64,000 nucleotides of DNA from Phytoseiulus persimilis (GCA_037576195.1 CM075103.1:14446001-14510000); one strand, 5' to 3'. Positions 35,400 to 47,050 are shown, counted from the first letter of the stretch. Numbers and translations are program-made. The notes: generated by a model not told the origin, from the sequence alone.

Positions 35400-37586
35400 T
35401 TCTTCGGGGCAGAAAAAAAAATATCGTCGGCACTGTTCAATATTTTCCGGTTTTCAGTGTTGACAGAGCCATTTCCCGATGGCTGGTAACCCCCAGTGCG
35501 AGAAATCGAGGTCCGAAAAAACTGACTCTCTCATGATCGAATCATCGTCTGAGTTATCTGGAACTGATATCAAGTTTTCCGGAATTCAGTTTCAAGTCAC
35601 CCGACACTCGGTTTCCGCGGAGTGGGTGAAGACAGTCCCAATTGGATTGAGACCGGGTGGGACCGAGTGGACCACGTTTTGACGTAGGATTCCGTTCATA
35701 CTCTCAGTTTGGCCCGGGGCGAGGAAAAGCGGAGTGGGGACGAAACGGCGGGCAGGACATACGCGAAAAAGTGCGGCAAGACGAAACTGACAGGGAGCGG
35801 TCGCGCGAAAACGGAGCGGAAAAAAGTGGCGAGGGCACGCATGCAAGAATTCGGAGCGAGGGAGAAGCGCAGAGATAGGAAAATGCCTCAGCAAGTCGAG
35901 CGGGTTGAAGAAAGGCGTGAAGCGCATGTGTGTGGAAGACGGACGGAAAATTGGCGGCGGACAAATCCGCGGAATATCATCGCGGATTACCTTAGCGAAC
36001 GATTGGCTCATCTTAGCTGGTTGGGCTGATCGAGGCGGAAGGATCGTCTCGCAGCAATGAGTCACTCTCCAATCTGAGACCCACAGTTCAACTTGAGCTC
36101 CAAGAGAAGAGCCCATCTGAGTCGAATTTCAGGAATCGAAACAGAACATTCATTGAGGAGGTTTTCCGTGCTGCCTCTCGAAACGAGGCTTTCTCACTGT
36201 GATCCGCAGTGCTCAGTGAGTTTCATTCTTCCACTGCTCCGATTTGAAGAATGAATCATGATTGATCATGATAACTTACTAGCTCACTCCGAATGGATCA
36301 TTGAATAAGCCCGAAACGGATGGGAACGGACGTTTTCCATTCGTTCCCCCTGACTTTAATGATAACGGTCGGCTGCCCATAGTCTTCTGATTCTTGAACA
36401 AGAATCCAAGTACGGGGAACCACCACACCTTGGTTTTCGGCTCTCTCCTCTTTTCTCTCTGTAACTCATCATCGGATGACCGAGGCATCCCAGTTCGAAC
36501 GTTGTCCCCAATTCCCGAAAACCTTTTCCTCCGCCCCGTCGCCGTCCTCATAATTCGCGTCTTCAATCCACCGTCCCATTCATACCCCGTCCCTGTTCCC
36601 CTCTTCCGTATCGCCATGCCCCCCTTTTTCATTGTATTACGCCAGTCTTCATCGCTCTCGCAGACAGTTCCTTTGTGCTCCAGCTTGAAAAGAAGTGTTG
36701 AGGGTGATTATCTCAAGGAGACCATTTATTTCTGACACATCAGCCCGCGACGGGCTTAAGGGCTGCGCTGAGCTCGACACTGCACAAACGGGCTCTGTAG
36801 CTGACGCACGCATAAGACAAGACGTTATCCGAGACGATATCCGCGCTGCTGCCTTCCGCAACGTGCAGCTCAAGTGTCTCTTGTTCCTCCCCCGCTCCTT
36901 AGCGTGGTGTAATACTGTTCTCGGCAGAGAATGGCGCCTGGAAACGGACCCACGGACGGATGGATGGATGGATGGATGGGACGATGGAGAGAGGAGCGGG
37001 CGGCCGACCGACCGAACGGAGCACCAAACAGCTAAGAAGAGCTCGAGGGACTCCGGCGAATTCCACGGCAAACAGAAAGTTTGCTTCTGGAAATCCAACC
37101 AAGCAGAACTCCGCTCGTCAGGGGCGTGTTCGCATCGGCGTCGAGTCGGCCGTCTGTATGTATGTTTGAGGAAAGTTCCAAGTCGTGTCTGTATCCCATA
37201 TCAATAAATCTGCTATATCGTGAGCAGCCATTGGAAGCTGAAGGTTGTTGTTACAGCGAGAAGGTATTGGTTGGATCTAGCGTCTTGTTGTTCTACAAGC
37301 TCTGCGCTGCGAGTCTGTCCGGGAAATACACAGTAGACGGGAGTACGAAGACTTTTCGTACATAGCAAGCCGATGTGAGCTCAGGACGCAAACGCTCGGC
37401 TGAGAGGAGTAACAATGCATGTGGGGACTCGGAAGAGCCAGATAGAATTTCCGCTACAGAGAATGAGAAAATCGGGACACGAGGACCAGTTTTTCAACTG
37501 AAAGCTATTCGTTGAGTCCGAGAAAAACCGCCGATTCATGCGGGCTGGCTTTTGTGTCGTCATAGGTTAAACACTTTCTCTTCAAG
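35400..37586. other. Gap without a recognised gene
   Basis: Short open frames on both strands, none with domain features; a lysine/arginine/glutamate-rich frame at 35,709-36,029 looks compositional. A five-unit GGAT repeat lies at 36,958-36,977. An acceptor-like CTCTTCAAG ends the stretch at 37,586. Confidence 0.6.
36958..36977 (+). repeat. (GGAT)5 microsatellite
   Basis: Five perfect tetranucleotide units with imperfect GGAC/GGA flanks. Confidence 0.95.
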
Positions 37587-38310
37587 TGCACCCGAACTCA
37601 GCGGGAACCGGTCGCGGTTCTTGGGCGCCGTTGAATCAACTACGGTTGACGGTATGGGTCGGAAAGGTTGACCGCGCGACACTCACATGGTATGCCACCG
37701 GCGGCGGCGAATGTGTGACGTATAATGGCATACCTTATAATGGTATGGCTCTTCCCAAAGGTTCGCTTACGATCCATGTTTCTCGAATTCCATGATCATC
37801 AACATCGACTCCTGCAGCTCTCAGCTTGGTCACACAGAAGAGTTTTCCCTCTCCTTCAAAAACACTTCCGATGCCCCTGGGCACCTCTCCCGTCTCTATC
37901 CATTTTGCGAGGTGTGCATCCCGTTCTCAAGCTATGCAGTCAAACGAACGACAAATTCGTTGTGGAATGCAACCAGTTCCACTTCCCCGCGCGAATTCAA
38001 CACCTGGTAGTGGAAAACATGTGAACGTCATTCCCCAATATCACCATCAACGGAGAATGGAGAGAAAGGCCATCAAGGTGTGCGTGGTTGTAACAATCAC
38101 CCAAGGAACTCTTTCAAGAGATGATTGTGGAGTCATTGATGAAACCGTGGAGCTGGGTGACCCGTTTGGAGTGTGTCATCCGATTCTGTCCTTCTCCGAG
38201 AAAGTCATGAGGGAATATTTACCACAATCACATGTTGGACGGTGTCTACTTCACACGAAACTGCGATCAGATCCACAGTGGAATCGTCCTCGAAGAAAAC
38301 GGCGCCTAGG
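37587..38310 (+). pseudogene. Galectin-like fragments, two C-terminal-like blocks, frame-broken
   Basis: After an acceptor-like CTTCAAG at 37,586, the first frame ends IPYNGMALPKGSLTIHVSRI at about 37,793. The frame then shifts, and 37,917-38,024 reads NDKFVVECNQFHFPARIQHL, followed by an in-frame stop and FPNITINGEW; this resembles the galectin F-V-x-N...F-x-xR...I-x-G block. A second similar block in the same frame lies at 38,211-38,309 (GNIYHNHMLDGVYFTRN). Stops and shifts separate the parts. Confidence 0.3.
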
Positions 38311-38531
38311 TCATGTGATCCGAAAGGAGGACTAATAGATAACTCACCGTACTGATGAGCCGAACCCAGAATAGCAGCGGAGGATTTGCCGCTCTCAATA
38401 AGAGTTTCCTCGTGGAATCATTCCTCGCTCACTGTGTGGACTAGTTGGCGGCCTCAGAGCCAAGTCTCGCATTGACATAGATTGAGCTCGGCCCGAACTG
38501 AGGTTTTTCGAAGGCTTCGCCATGATTCGAC

Positions 38532-38741
38532 GTGACATACCCAGACAAACTCTTCTGGGCCACAAGGGTGGTCATTGCCAGTCGGAAACTTTTTTACCCT
38601 TTCTTCTTTTCCTCATTGCTTGGTGAAGAAAGATCTGTATCCATCAGTGGTTCAGATTTTTCCTTCCAGGACGAAAGCCAGGAGAAGACCGATTCTCGGG
38701 TAGAAAAAACAAGTGGTCGGATCGACCCAGCAACTCCGTAG
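38532..38741 (+). pseudogene. Galectin-like N-terminal block, isolated
   Basis: The frame reads TYPDKLFWATRVVIASRKLF and then YPFFFSSLLGEERSV. The pattern L-x-x-x-T-x-V-x-I-x-x-R...FxxSLL fits strands that open a galectin CRD. A possible closing block (EIMPITSELDRLTVEVSRSV) lies about 200 bases downstream near 38,955-39,020 in another frame. Confidence 0.22.
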
Positions 38742-39890
38742 TCGTGTAGTCAGAACCTTTCTCAGCCTTTTAGCGATCGGAATTTTCCACTGATTCGGCT
38801 GCGCTGAGGGGATGCGGCGCGAGAGCATTGAGGACGGGCACTGTCGAGAGTCCGCCTCTCGACGTCGACGTTGAAACGATTGTTCGCCCCTCTCACAGAT
38901 CCTGAGGGAAGAATCTGAAGTTATGAGTCGTTTGAGCAACATTCTATCCGAAATTATGCCTATCACCTCTGAACTCGATCGGCTGACCGTGGAGGTCTCT
39001 CGGTCAGTTTTGTGAGGAAGGTAGGAAAAAAGAGGGATTTTCCGAGCCGAGAGAGGGATGCGCCGTCCTTTGCAAGGAATGAATCGAGAATGCAATCTCC
39101 ACCGAGTGATGACCAAAAGAACGAAAGTTTCCGACTCACCATAACCATCCTATAAAACAGCGATTTCCAATTTTTTCCCGCCGTGCACCCCCGACCGTAC
39201 GAGGAAAGAATCATATATCCCCCGCATTCCAAACCGAATTTCCAAAGATGAGATGAGTTATTCTACCGCCCATGGAGGTTGTCTATCGAATATCGCGGCG
39301 AATCCAACCACCCTAGGAAATCTCCCTCACTCGAACTCGAATATCGTGACGACCTGCGGTTGGAGTCAACAAACGCAGTCCTGTCACACAGACCAGGGAA
39401 TATACCGCAAGACAGAGGAGTTTCCGCCTATTTTAATGAGCTTCCTCCCCTGTAGCACTCTCCTAATGAGAAATGCAGTCTCCGCACGCTCCGATGCGGT
39501 TGGATATTATTGGTTGCATCGCGAGAAGATATCGAACATTGAAGACAACTCCAAGACAAACTGCCGGGAGGAGCGGGGAAGAGAATCCGGGTTCCGGCGG
39601 GGAGCGAACTCCCGAGCAGTGATGGAGGAGCACATGGGACGTTCGTCGAGGAGCTGAGAGGAGGTCGAGACGAGGATTCATTAACGCGCAACAACAATGA
39701 TGGAGTGAAACGGAAGACCTCAGAAGTCCCCAATTGAAACGACGTCATGTCAACCATCTGCGATGTCTTACGAATTCTCGGCCCCCTCTGCCCATTCACC
39801 TTTGACCATGGTCCTGGGGCGTTTCGTGCCTCATTGTTTCGTGCTAAGAATTTTTGGAAGACGCTGAGACATCTAACACTTGCCTGTTAG

Positions 39891-40200
39891 GCAGAAGCCG
39901 TTCGCGCACATCGCTCCCCAGTTGGTCAATGGGCTCTTAGGATCAGGGAACTCTGATTCGTCAGAGAGACATCTGATTTCTAACCCGCTTTCGGAGCGCT
40001 ATTGTGAGTCTCCCACTCTGCTAGAGCTGTTCGGTAGTGACAAGACAGTTCTCGACGACACTGCTCGGAATTCAGCAATTCCCCGCGCCGACGACTGTCG
40101 CCAGCAGCCAGAGCTGACGTGTAATGAAATCTCCCGACCATTCGATCACTCCTGGATCAAACAGCCCAGGCCGGAAAACTACGCAAGGCTTCCGTCATGA
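39891..40200 (+). CDS. Exon-like open frame, possible galectin-like N-terminal and central part
   Basis: Acceptor-like TGCCTGTTAG ends at 39,890. A single frame of 103 codons begins QKPFAHIAPQLVNG, later has SDKTVLDDTARNSAIPRADD and RPFDHSW. KPF-x-x-I-x-x-x-L fits the start of a galectin CRD, and TVLDDTARNSAI fits the DVxxHxxxRNS region. No closing block in frame. Confidence 0.27.
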
Positions 40201-40689
40201 GAGAAGCTTGTAAGAATACTGCGGAAAACGGAACTGAGTACGTTTTCCGAGGGTCAGTGCGTGAACCGCAAACGGCAGAATCCGTAACGTGGACCGGACA
40301 AGGGAGAGATCATCGAGATTCAACTATAGCGGCGAACGGCGCGCTGGGAAAAAAAAAAAAAGCTACCAACGCTGCTTGAATAGCAGTCTGCCCGACGGCG
40401 ATTCTGAACCAGTAACGTATCTCCACAAGGGGTTACTTCCGAAACAGAATCCTTCGGCGCCGTACTCTGGAATTCCATGGCAAAACCCGTAGAGGAGCCG
40501 TTAGGAGGAAAGATTACGCCGGGGATGATTGACTCGAGGGCTTTGGCTTAATACAATTTACTAGGACAGAATTCCGCGCGTTTCACACACACTCTCATCT
40601 CGACTCCACCCGGGTAGTGCGCCGGTCGCCTGGCTCACTGCTGGTCGGTCGGCTCAAAGACTGGATCACTGGTTGGCTGCTTCCCTCTA

Positions 40690-40996
40690 TTGTGTGCAAG
40701 AGCTTTTCATCGTCGAGTCCATCATCATCGTCACCAGCGCGGCCGTCGTCGTATTCAGCATACGCTATTCTGTGCCGTCGTATCGTTCCATATTCTCCGC
40801 TCGGTATTTGATTGCGTTTTGAGGAGGAACCAAAGAGCGAGAAGCCGGCGAAACCTCCCAACCAAGTCTTTCAAGAGGCCATCGTTCAGCAAAGCCCACT
40901 TGGTACATCGGGTCGATTGGCTTTGAGCCATCATTGCATTTGATCGCACAGCGATCATTTTCATCACGAGCGCCGTTGTCATCATCAAGAAACAGG
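40690..40996 (+). other. Two similar hydrophobic segments, the second ending at a splice-donor consensus
   Basis: The segment near 40,715 (SIIIVTSAAVVVFS) and the segment near 40,942 (AIIFITSAVVIIKKQ) are alike at the peptide level. The second ends at a GTGAGT starting at 40,997. They could be membrane helices of an unknown protein, or the chance reading of GTC/ATC-rich DNA. They lie in different frames. Confidence 0.2.
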
Positions 40997-41002
40997 GTGA
41001 GT

Positions 41003-41376
41003 AAGAAAAGAACGTTCTCTGTCAAATTTGGAGTGCGTCCACTTGTCCGAAACGACGAGAATTCGGCCGAGAGTCAAACCCCGTATGAGCCCAAGCGCGG
41101 GGAACTCGAGCATTTTCTGTCGTGACGTCGAACGCAGCGTCCAACACTGCGTCCAGATCTGGAATACTTCACGTGGAATACTGGATGCTGCGGTCGTCGG
41201 CGAACCTTGAGCGGGTTCGGGCTTCCGGATTGCGTTTCTCGATAAAGGGCTTTACGCCGATCTCGTTTCGGGCTATCAGGTACGCGCGCCTTGTGGGAAC
41301 TCGAGGTGGGCTGGAAACATCGCGAACACAGCACCCATTCGCTTATGGGGGTCTTCCTGAAGAGCAACAGGGATGA
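41003..41376 (+). pseudogene. Galectin-like central and C-terminal blocks, frame-broken
   Basis: The frame across 41,003-41,125 contains TFSVKFGVRPLVRNDENSAE, close in form to the galectin HFxVRxxxVRN element. Another frame to 41,376 has SGLRFSIKGFTPISFRAIRY, of the F-x-I...F-R-x-I type. The shift lies near 41,120. No splice sites are clear. Confidence 0.27.
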
Positions 41377-42416
41377 ACTCCACTCGAGAGGGGCAGATGA
41401 CCCCTTAACGAAAGCAAGGGAGATCTACAGCGGATTACACAATAATAGGTAGAGCTGAAGAGGTTCTCTGATCGCTCGGTTCGCTCTCCGCGGGCCGCTG
41501 TGGTCTACGGTGAGCGCTCCAGGCCCCATGGCGGGCTCTCGGTCCGACAGCCCGACTGCCTGACGTGTGGGATGAGCAAAGCAAATCACGCATCGGATAC
41601 CTCCCGCTCCTTGTGTCGTTTGCAGGCAAGAGCCAAAAGCATCAGAATGCATGTCCCGTACCCTCGAGTTCCCGCGGCAAACCATCGGAGCGAGCACATC
41701 TCTGCCAAGCGACTCTTGCTTCACGAACGTTGCCGAGAGGTAGGAGATATTGTGAGGCCGCAACAACAACAACAATCTGAGTCGTAGCGAAAGCAACCCT
41801 AGAGCACCGAGGAAGACGAAGACGGCAATAATAATAATATTGTAACAGAGGCATCTCTATTGCCTTGCTCGGCGTACCCAGATTTCATTTGGCGAGGTGC
41901 ATGATATGCTTTCGGGGGTCGCTCCGCTGCAGAATCGTACCGCCGGAGCCTGGGTCGTTCCACCGCCGTTTTTGCGTCTCATGATTCATTTATGAGAGTG
42001 AGCCAGTGAGCAATCCTCAGTGGACGATCGGACAAGAGCTTCTATATCATCATTATCACTATTAGGAATAATACAATCCGTTTGATTATTATTTTCATTG
42101 GCTTGATGGTGGTTGATGTCTCGGAAGTGAGATGAAGCCCCACGACCAAGAGCAGAACAGCCTCCCTCCGAACAAGTTCTCCAAGGCTGCGTTGACTCCG
42201 ATGCATTGTTCTCATCGGGTCTAGCGAGCTACCAATGAGACCTCAGGCGCGCAAAGAAGTTTCTCCGAGTTGCCCGCCTCGGTGGAGGCCGCTGGAAGTT
42301 GCGAAGCTCAGCATCGGCCTCTGACGAAGGCGACAGCAAGTCGAAGTTCGAATAATGGAGGAACAACACGACTATTGGAATCAATAACAAATGATTGGTT
42401 TTCGTTTGTCACAGAG
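41377..42416. other. Gap without a recognised gene
   Basis: Contains CAA and AAT simple repeats at 41,761-41,776 and 41,827-41,840 and an AT-rich patch near 42,050-42,110. Open frames are short and unconvincing. Confidence 0.6.
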
Positions 42417-42551
42417 CTTCTTCACATTGCCATCATTTCTCCCCTTCCGGACGGTCACCTGGTTTGTCGGGCCGTGATGTCGTGCCGTCGGAGCCGTAAA
42501 ACTCCGCGGAATATCCAATTCTCCGCAACTCATGGTTGCCGTAATTACTGA
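42417..42551 (+). pseudogene. Weak galectin-like N-terminal segment
   Basis: The frame reads LLHIAIISPLPDGHLVCRAV and then TPRNIQFSATHG before a stop. L-P-x-G-x-L-x-x-x-V...F-S fits the opening strands of a CRD only loosely. No acceptor stands directly before it. Confidence 0.17.
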
Positions 42552-43332
42552 CCGTTGAATTCGTGGTTGCGGGGAGGAAATATTTTGGATGCTGGAGGAG
42601 AACTCTGGAAAGCCGGCCATCAATACTGAAACTATGTCAGAAACACCCTTCGAGCGCACCCGCGTGTAGCCAGCCGCGCTCGTACACACGAATCGCGAGT
42701 CTCGGCCCGAATCTTTTTTGTTTAGCATCCGAGGCAACGAGCACGAACTCGCGGCCGACCGGCTTGTGCGCTGAACAGCTGAAGTGAGAGCCGATAAAAA
42801 GAGAAGGCGTCTCATACCGCTACCCCAATCATCGAATTGAATGGCCTCGTTAACTTCGTCCTTGCTAGTCTGATGTTTCGTTCCATAGCTAACCGCAGCG
42901 CCAGTCCAGCTGACTGTTATCAGCTGTCAATCATTCGGCGGCAGTGAGGGGCGGAGTAGAAAAACTGAACCGCAGGCGCCATAGATAAAGCTGCAAAAAT
43001 GTCCCCCTTCTATTTTGTCGTTCCATCCTTTTTGCCTTTGGTGGTCTTTTGAACTGATATCATTCCTATTTTTCCGCTCCTTTCTTTCCATCGCTGTGGG
43101 TTCTTTCACCTCAGGTCATTTCGGAGGCCGTCGGGCCTGCAAGCAAAGGCCAGCCACTGTCATTCAGCGAGGCCCGAGCCGAGAGCACGGTCAAGAAAAA
43201 ACGATCAGCGCCGATCCCACCTTAATCCTAATGGCTTGACCGCGGTACGTTGCCACCGTCGTCGTCGCTGGAAACTCCATTCCAACAAGGCAACAGTAAT
43301 TGGTGCTTTCTCCTCTGTGCGCTCTATTGCAG
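42552..43332. other. Gap without a recognised gene
   Basis: Mixed composition. A CTTTCACCTCAG acceptor-like site near 43,114 and a TCTATTGCAG acceptor at 43,332 are the only sites of note. Confidence 0.55.
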
Positions 43333-43600
43333 AATCACAGATGAGCAGACTCGGCGGGGCCTGGGGTTCTCACCAGCGCGCCCTCTTGTCAGTCACAACA
43401 AGAAAGTCCAGGTGTTTTTCCAAAGACATTCCATCAATCGCCCGGGATCGATCGAGTGCATCCCCGACTCCAGTCATAACACAGATCTCCGGATGTGGAT
43501 TATATTGATCACAAGCGTGGCCTGGCAATGCTTTGAGTGGCCCGGAACAGGACAGCATCGGCACACAGTCTCCTCCCGGTATCTGCGAAGCTCCGAATGA
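43333..43600 (+). CDS. Exon-like open frame behind an acceptor, possible galectin-like
   Basis: Acceptor GCTCTATTGCAG ends at 43,332. A frame of about 88 codons includes KKVQVFFQRHSINRPGSIEC and MWIILITSVAWQCFEWPGTG, then RHTVSSRYL and a stop. It could be the central-to-C-terminal part of a CRD. The segment TSVAWQ recurs exactly at about 58,170. Directly after it, in another frame, YLRIVIENSFDSHELPNIS (43,625-43,690) looks like a further C-terminal block. Confidence 0.28.
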
Positions 43601-43773
43601 GGTCGTTTGGAAGCACGCGTTGTATTTGCGAATCGTCATTGAGAACTCGTTCGATTCTCATGAACTTCCTAATATTAGCGCTGCTCTAGGCTCGGGTGGT
43701 AACTCGAGATATGGGAATTTCACTTTTCCGCTCACGTAACACATTTGTTGACTTTCGCCCCTGACCTTGGCAG

Positions 43774-43988
43774 AACGCGCATACTCTGTCAATTTCATCG
43801 ATGAGGACACTTTCAAAAGCGGCATACTTATATTGAGGGGTAAAGTTGTACGTAGCACGGGTTTGGAACGCTTTGCCCGATGCATTCGTTCTTTGTCACT
43901 TCGAAGTCGTTCTTTGTCTACTCCATTGTTTGGGAGTCCTGTAATCATTCCCCCTTTGTGTGCTCGTTCCTCCCTCCCTGGAGCCTGA
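43774..43988 (+). CDS. Galectin-like N-terminal exon piece
   Basis: Acceptor CCTGACCTTGGCAG ends at 43,773. The frame reads ERAYSVNFIDEDTFKSGILI then LRGKVVRSTGLERFA. This is one of the better N-terminal matches: Y-x-V-x-F...L/F-x-x-G-x-x-I-x-x-G-K-V...ERF is the usual opening of a galectin CRD. After ERFA the frame continues without further similarity to a stop at 43,988, so a splice or a shift is missing. Confidence 0.35.
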
Positions 43989-44282
43989 CCCCGCGCTGTC
44001 CGTTCTTGCTCAACTCCCAGTCTATCGCGCCCAAGTTTCTGAAGATAACCTCGAGTCCCTTTCCTCCCTAGTTTCTCCTGCCGAGTCGCGAAGCGAGCGC
44101 TCTCGAACATCGCACAGCCTCGCTTGCCGTTCTTCGCGAGTCTCCACCGCACGCCGTCAAGCATGACGATAGCGATCGGTTTCAAGCCCCTCGCTCGCGT
44201 ATCCGTTTTGCCGCTCGTACCGTCCAGGAGTTTTAGGGAGGGCTATGTCCTTCCTCGAGAGCCGCTCTGCACATGCCGCCAG

Positions 44283-44402
44283 TCCACGTCGATCCGATTT
44301 ATCGCGTGGGAGTTCGTCGAGGACATACGAACAAACAAACATATCGCCGACTTTTCGTTCAAAGATATAATTCCTTCATTCATTCAGCTCGGGGGCAAGT
44401 GA
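44283..44402 (+). CDS. Galectin-like C-terminal block
   Basis: The frame ends with SIRFIAWEFVEDIRTNKHIA, DFSFKDIIPSFIQLGGK and TGA. I-x-F...N-x-H-I-x-D-F-x-x-x-D-I-x-x-x-I-x-L-x-G follows the F-x-V-x-NG-x-x-x-x-F...I-x-x-L-x-I-x-G closing pattern of galectins with no break. The upstream part of its CRD is not identified in this frame. Confidence 0.33.
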   Translation, partial: STSIRFIAWEFVEDIRTNKHIADFSFKDIIPSFIQLGGK

Positions 44403-44593
44403 ACATAGGAGGAGTGCGCCATTCCGGCGCGAGAGAGAATGGAACGCAAGCTCCTCTGCAACGAACAAGGTGTAATTGGCCGACCACGAGAGTTCCGAGC
44501 TCTATAAACTACCCCTCATGCTATCGTGTTGACATCTCATCAATTCCAAGTGTTTCGAACAGGGAGTTTAGTCAACATTTCTATCATCCGACT

Positions 44594-44860
44594 CAAGGCT
44601 TTAGTTTCCGGCACGGCGGCGAGCTCTCCGTGGGCGACGATGTTCCTCTTGTTCTCCGGGTCTTCCTGCGATGATGAGAAAACGTCCGAGTTTCTTCTTA
44701 TTTCATCAGTACGAAGCCGGAGGAGAATCTACAGGTACCGGATGCTCTATCGGCGCCAGATTCCAGGAAGTTCCTGGATCTCGCTCCGTGATGTGCTCGG
44801 CCCCAACCATCCGGAGATGAGTAGATTTTTCGCTGTTTGCTCATCCCGGAAAGCGTAAAT
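44594..44860 (+). pseudogene. Galectin-like N-terminal block, frame-broken
   Basis: The frame to 44,674 reads GFSFRHGGELSVGDDVPLVL and RVFLR, then TGATGA. The neighbouring frame at that point gives DDEKTSEFLLISS. Together they resemble GGLSVGDxIxLxGRVxxDxxxFxIxL, split by a one-base shift at the double stop. Confidence 0.3.
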
Positions 44861-44886
44861 AAACAAGTTCGCATTTCCTGTATCAG

Positions 44887-45285
44887 CTCCGGCATTTCAG
44901 CGAGGCGAATGCTTGCGGAAGATTCGCTATCCAGGCGCGTGCGCGGTAGGATTGAACCAATGGTTTGCTCTCTTCACTCCTGATCGGGAGAGCCTCGGTG
45001 TGTCGATACTAATCTCAGGGCGCGTGGGATGCGGACCACGTACTCCATCTACACAGAGGTAACTTCAAGCAGCATGCAGCACTCCTGTTAGGTCTGGTTG
45101 GAGTCGTGACATTTGCTGAAATTGAGAAGTTCGCCTCAAAATCCGCAACTGTCGTTCTGGAAAACTCCCACCCTCCTAAAAATGATTATCCGACATGTCG
45201 TGCAGCGACCAACGCTCAACTTGGAATTCCGCAGCCCCTTGGAACTCTCGCTCGCAGCATCGAAGAGAAGATCCAGCTTTTCTGA
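44887..45285 (+). pseudogene. Galectin-like copy covering most of a CRD, one frame change
   Basis: Acceptor CATTTCCTGTATCAG ends at 44,886. The first frame (44,887-45,062) reads FQRGECLRKIRYPGACAVGL, NQWFALFTPDRESLGVSILI and SGRVGCG before TAA. The frame shifted by one base from 45,076 to a stop at 45,285 reads TFAEIEKFASKSATVVLENS and PPKNDYPTCR. All strand blocks occur in the expected order. The QWFAL element recurs near 50,575. The stop and shift suggest a disabled copy. Confidence 0.33.
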
Positions 45286-45498
45286 CGTCTGCGGAGACGA
45301 ACTTCGAAGCTCATCCTGTGAGCGGAGCTCCAGCTCGTTACAACAATTGTTTAAGGAGTAACTTTTGACCTGACGCTGGCGGCGATCGCTCCAAAAGTAT
45401 GGAAACTTCAGAAACCTTCCCTAGAGTGAGGGCTCAAGCTGTGGGCGAGCCTCTACCCGAGGAAACGCTAGGGTGGTCACGCCACCGCATGCGGAACT

Positions 45499-45744
45499 GT
45501 GCGCGCGGAGCGACTGCGCCGACCGGCTGGCCGTTCCATGGCTCGAAAATTCATCCTGAGAAACGTGAGTTTCGAGTTTGCTCAACTGTTCCACTTAAGA
45601 GAGCTTCGACCTCTTACGGATTATCCTCAAAGTCAGCCCGAGCTTTTCCGGATTCGATCACTTGACACAGAGTCGCGGTCGTTGGGCTTCTTCATCGCTA
45701 TTTTTTCAATCTCTCGAATTTCTTCCAGGAGTGTGGCTCGATGA
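45499..45744 (+). pseudogene. Galectin-like N-terminal block with donor-like site
   Basis: The frame contains RPAGRSMARKFILRNVSFEF and AQLFHL. G-R-S-x-x-x-K-F-I-L-R-x-V fits an opening CRD strand. A GTGAGT inside it at about 45,567, and an acceptor TTTCTTCCAG ending near 45,729, could mark an intron instead. Confidence 0.22.
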
Positions 45745-46054
45745 GCCGCGTAGCTCCGAAGTGAGCGAGGCTTCTCACAACTCTCAACGAGACCTCATTC
45801 CTCTGCTAGGGACGTCCGATTCCATGTGAAGTTCTTGCGGGGAACACCGTCGAACCCCGACTGATGGGAAATCATGATGACGCGAATGAATGTCGCTCCA
45901 CGATTTTCCCGTTCAGTCTAGATTTATTTTTCAGTTGCTTCCTCGCTTGCGATCTCATCCTTCTTTACTTCAGCTGAGTGCGAGGCGTGGTTTTCCGCGC
46001 CAGAATCTCCGCGGGATTCCCTAAGCGCCGTGAATCATAGGTCATGACATATCC

Positions 46055-46297
46055 GTGATCCCGGGTCATGGGAGCCGTGATCACGGAAGCGGTATGTATT
46101 CGCTCGATCGGAATCTCGGGAGGGCTTCTGCGGAAAAACCGAAAAGAGGAGGATCTTATCAACAGTTCATCGTCAACTTGTGGAAGGGCTCTCAGCTGCG
46201 GGTGCCCTTGAGCGTAGTGTCTCAGGAGCCCCTGGTCTCCCGGAACTGCATGCTCCACTCAGAAACCTTGTGCAACACGTGGCCGTCGGAAGAATGA
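46055..46297 (+). pseudogene. Galectin-like central block
   Basis: The frame reads YQQFIVNLWKGSQLRVPLSV followed by QEPLVSRNCMLHSETLCNTW and ends at 46,297. F-I-V-N-L...LxVPLSVV...LVSRNxxL is close to the galectin FxINL...DVxLHFxxR...VVRNS succession without a break. The flanking blocks are in other frames. Confidence 0.3.
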
Positions 46298-46502
46298 ACT
46301 TTCGAGAGCTCGGACTCGCCCCACCAGGCGACTTGCCTGCGACTCCCAAAGCGAAACATCCTGAGGCTCGATTTCCCATGTTCGTAGATGATCTTTCAAT
46401 CCACTTATACAGCAAGGAAAAAACTCCAACTGCTGCCTCGAACGGACATCTCCTGGAAAAACAACAACAAGTCGGTGGGAACGGTGAAATAACAACATCT
46501 CT

Positions 46503-46694
46503 GTGACGGACGCAATTGAAAAGCCGGAACTGGCTTGCTTCACGAACTCGATCTCATCATTCTGTGGGATCATCGCCGCGTGCTCAGCGGGATATTGCAG
46601 GGGCTCGTGCACAGTTTTCCGAGACATCGAAGGGGGAACAAACGCAAGCAAGCAGTCTGTCAGACTTGACATTTTCGCGGAGAACGTGAGCTGA
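46503..46694 (+). pseudogene. Galectin-like C-terminal block
   Basis: The frame to 46,694 reads FCGIIAACSAGYCRGSCTVF, RDIEGG and SVRLDIFAENVS. F-x-I-x-A...G...VFRDI...S-V-x-L-x-I follows the closing CRD pattern. It lies about 200 bases downstream of the central block at 46,055-46,297 but in a different frame. Confidence 0.28.
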
Positions 46695-47050
46695 GTTCAG
46701 CGCCGAGTCCATCGCAAGAAGCAGTCGATCACAAAACGGAAGGTCCGGGATGAAATTCGTCTGTCCGACAGCGCACCCCAGGCCTTCCGCTGCGGACCCG
46801 ACGCATATTGGAATGATTCCATTCTGGATCGATGCTCGGCAGAGACTCGAAAGCAATCATCTCGAACGCTGCGTTCTGTTCGATGATTACGACCGAGGGA
46901 GGCTGTTCTGATGGCGATCTTCGCACCGCGGACCCTGCCGCCATGTTTGCGAAGCTGCGTGTTGGATCACGAGGTCGTCAGCCCGAGTGGTGTGCAGCGC
47001 GATCGACATCGCGCGACGAGTCGCACTGTGTACAGTGATACGTCATCAGA

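Noticed and set aside
44157..44342. Minus-strand phrase DIALPKTPGRYERQNGYASE resembling the galectin DIALHFNPR motif
   Set aside because: It is the reverse strand of a plus-strand segment already listed; no other CRD block accompanies it. It serves as a negative control showing the false-positive risk.
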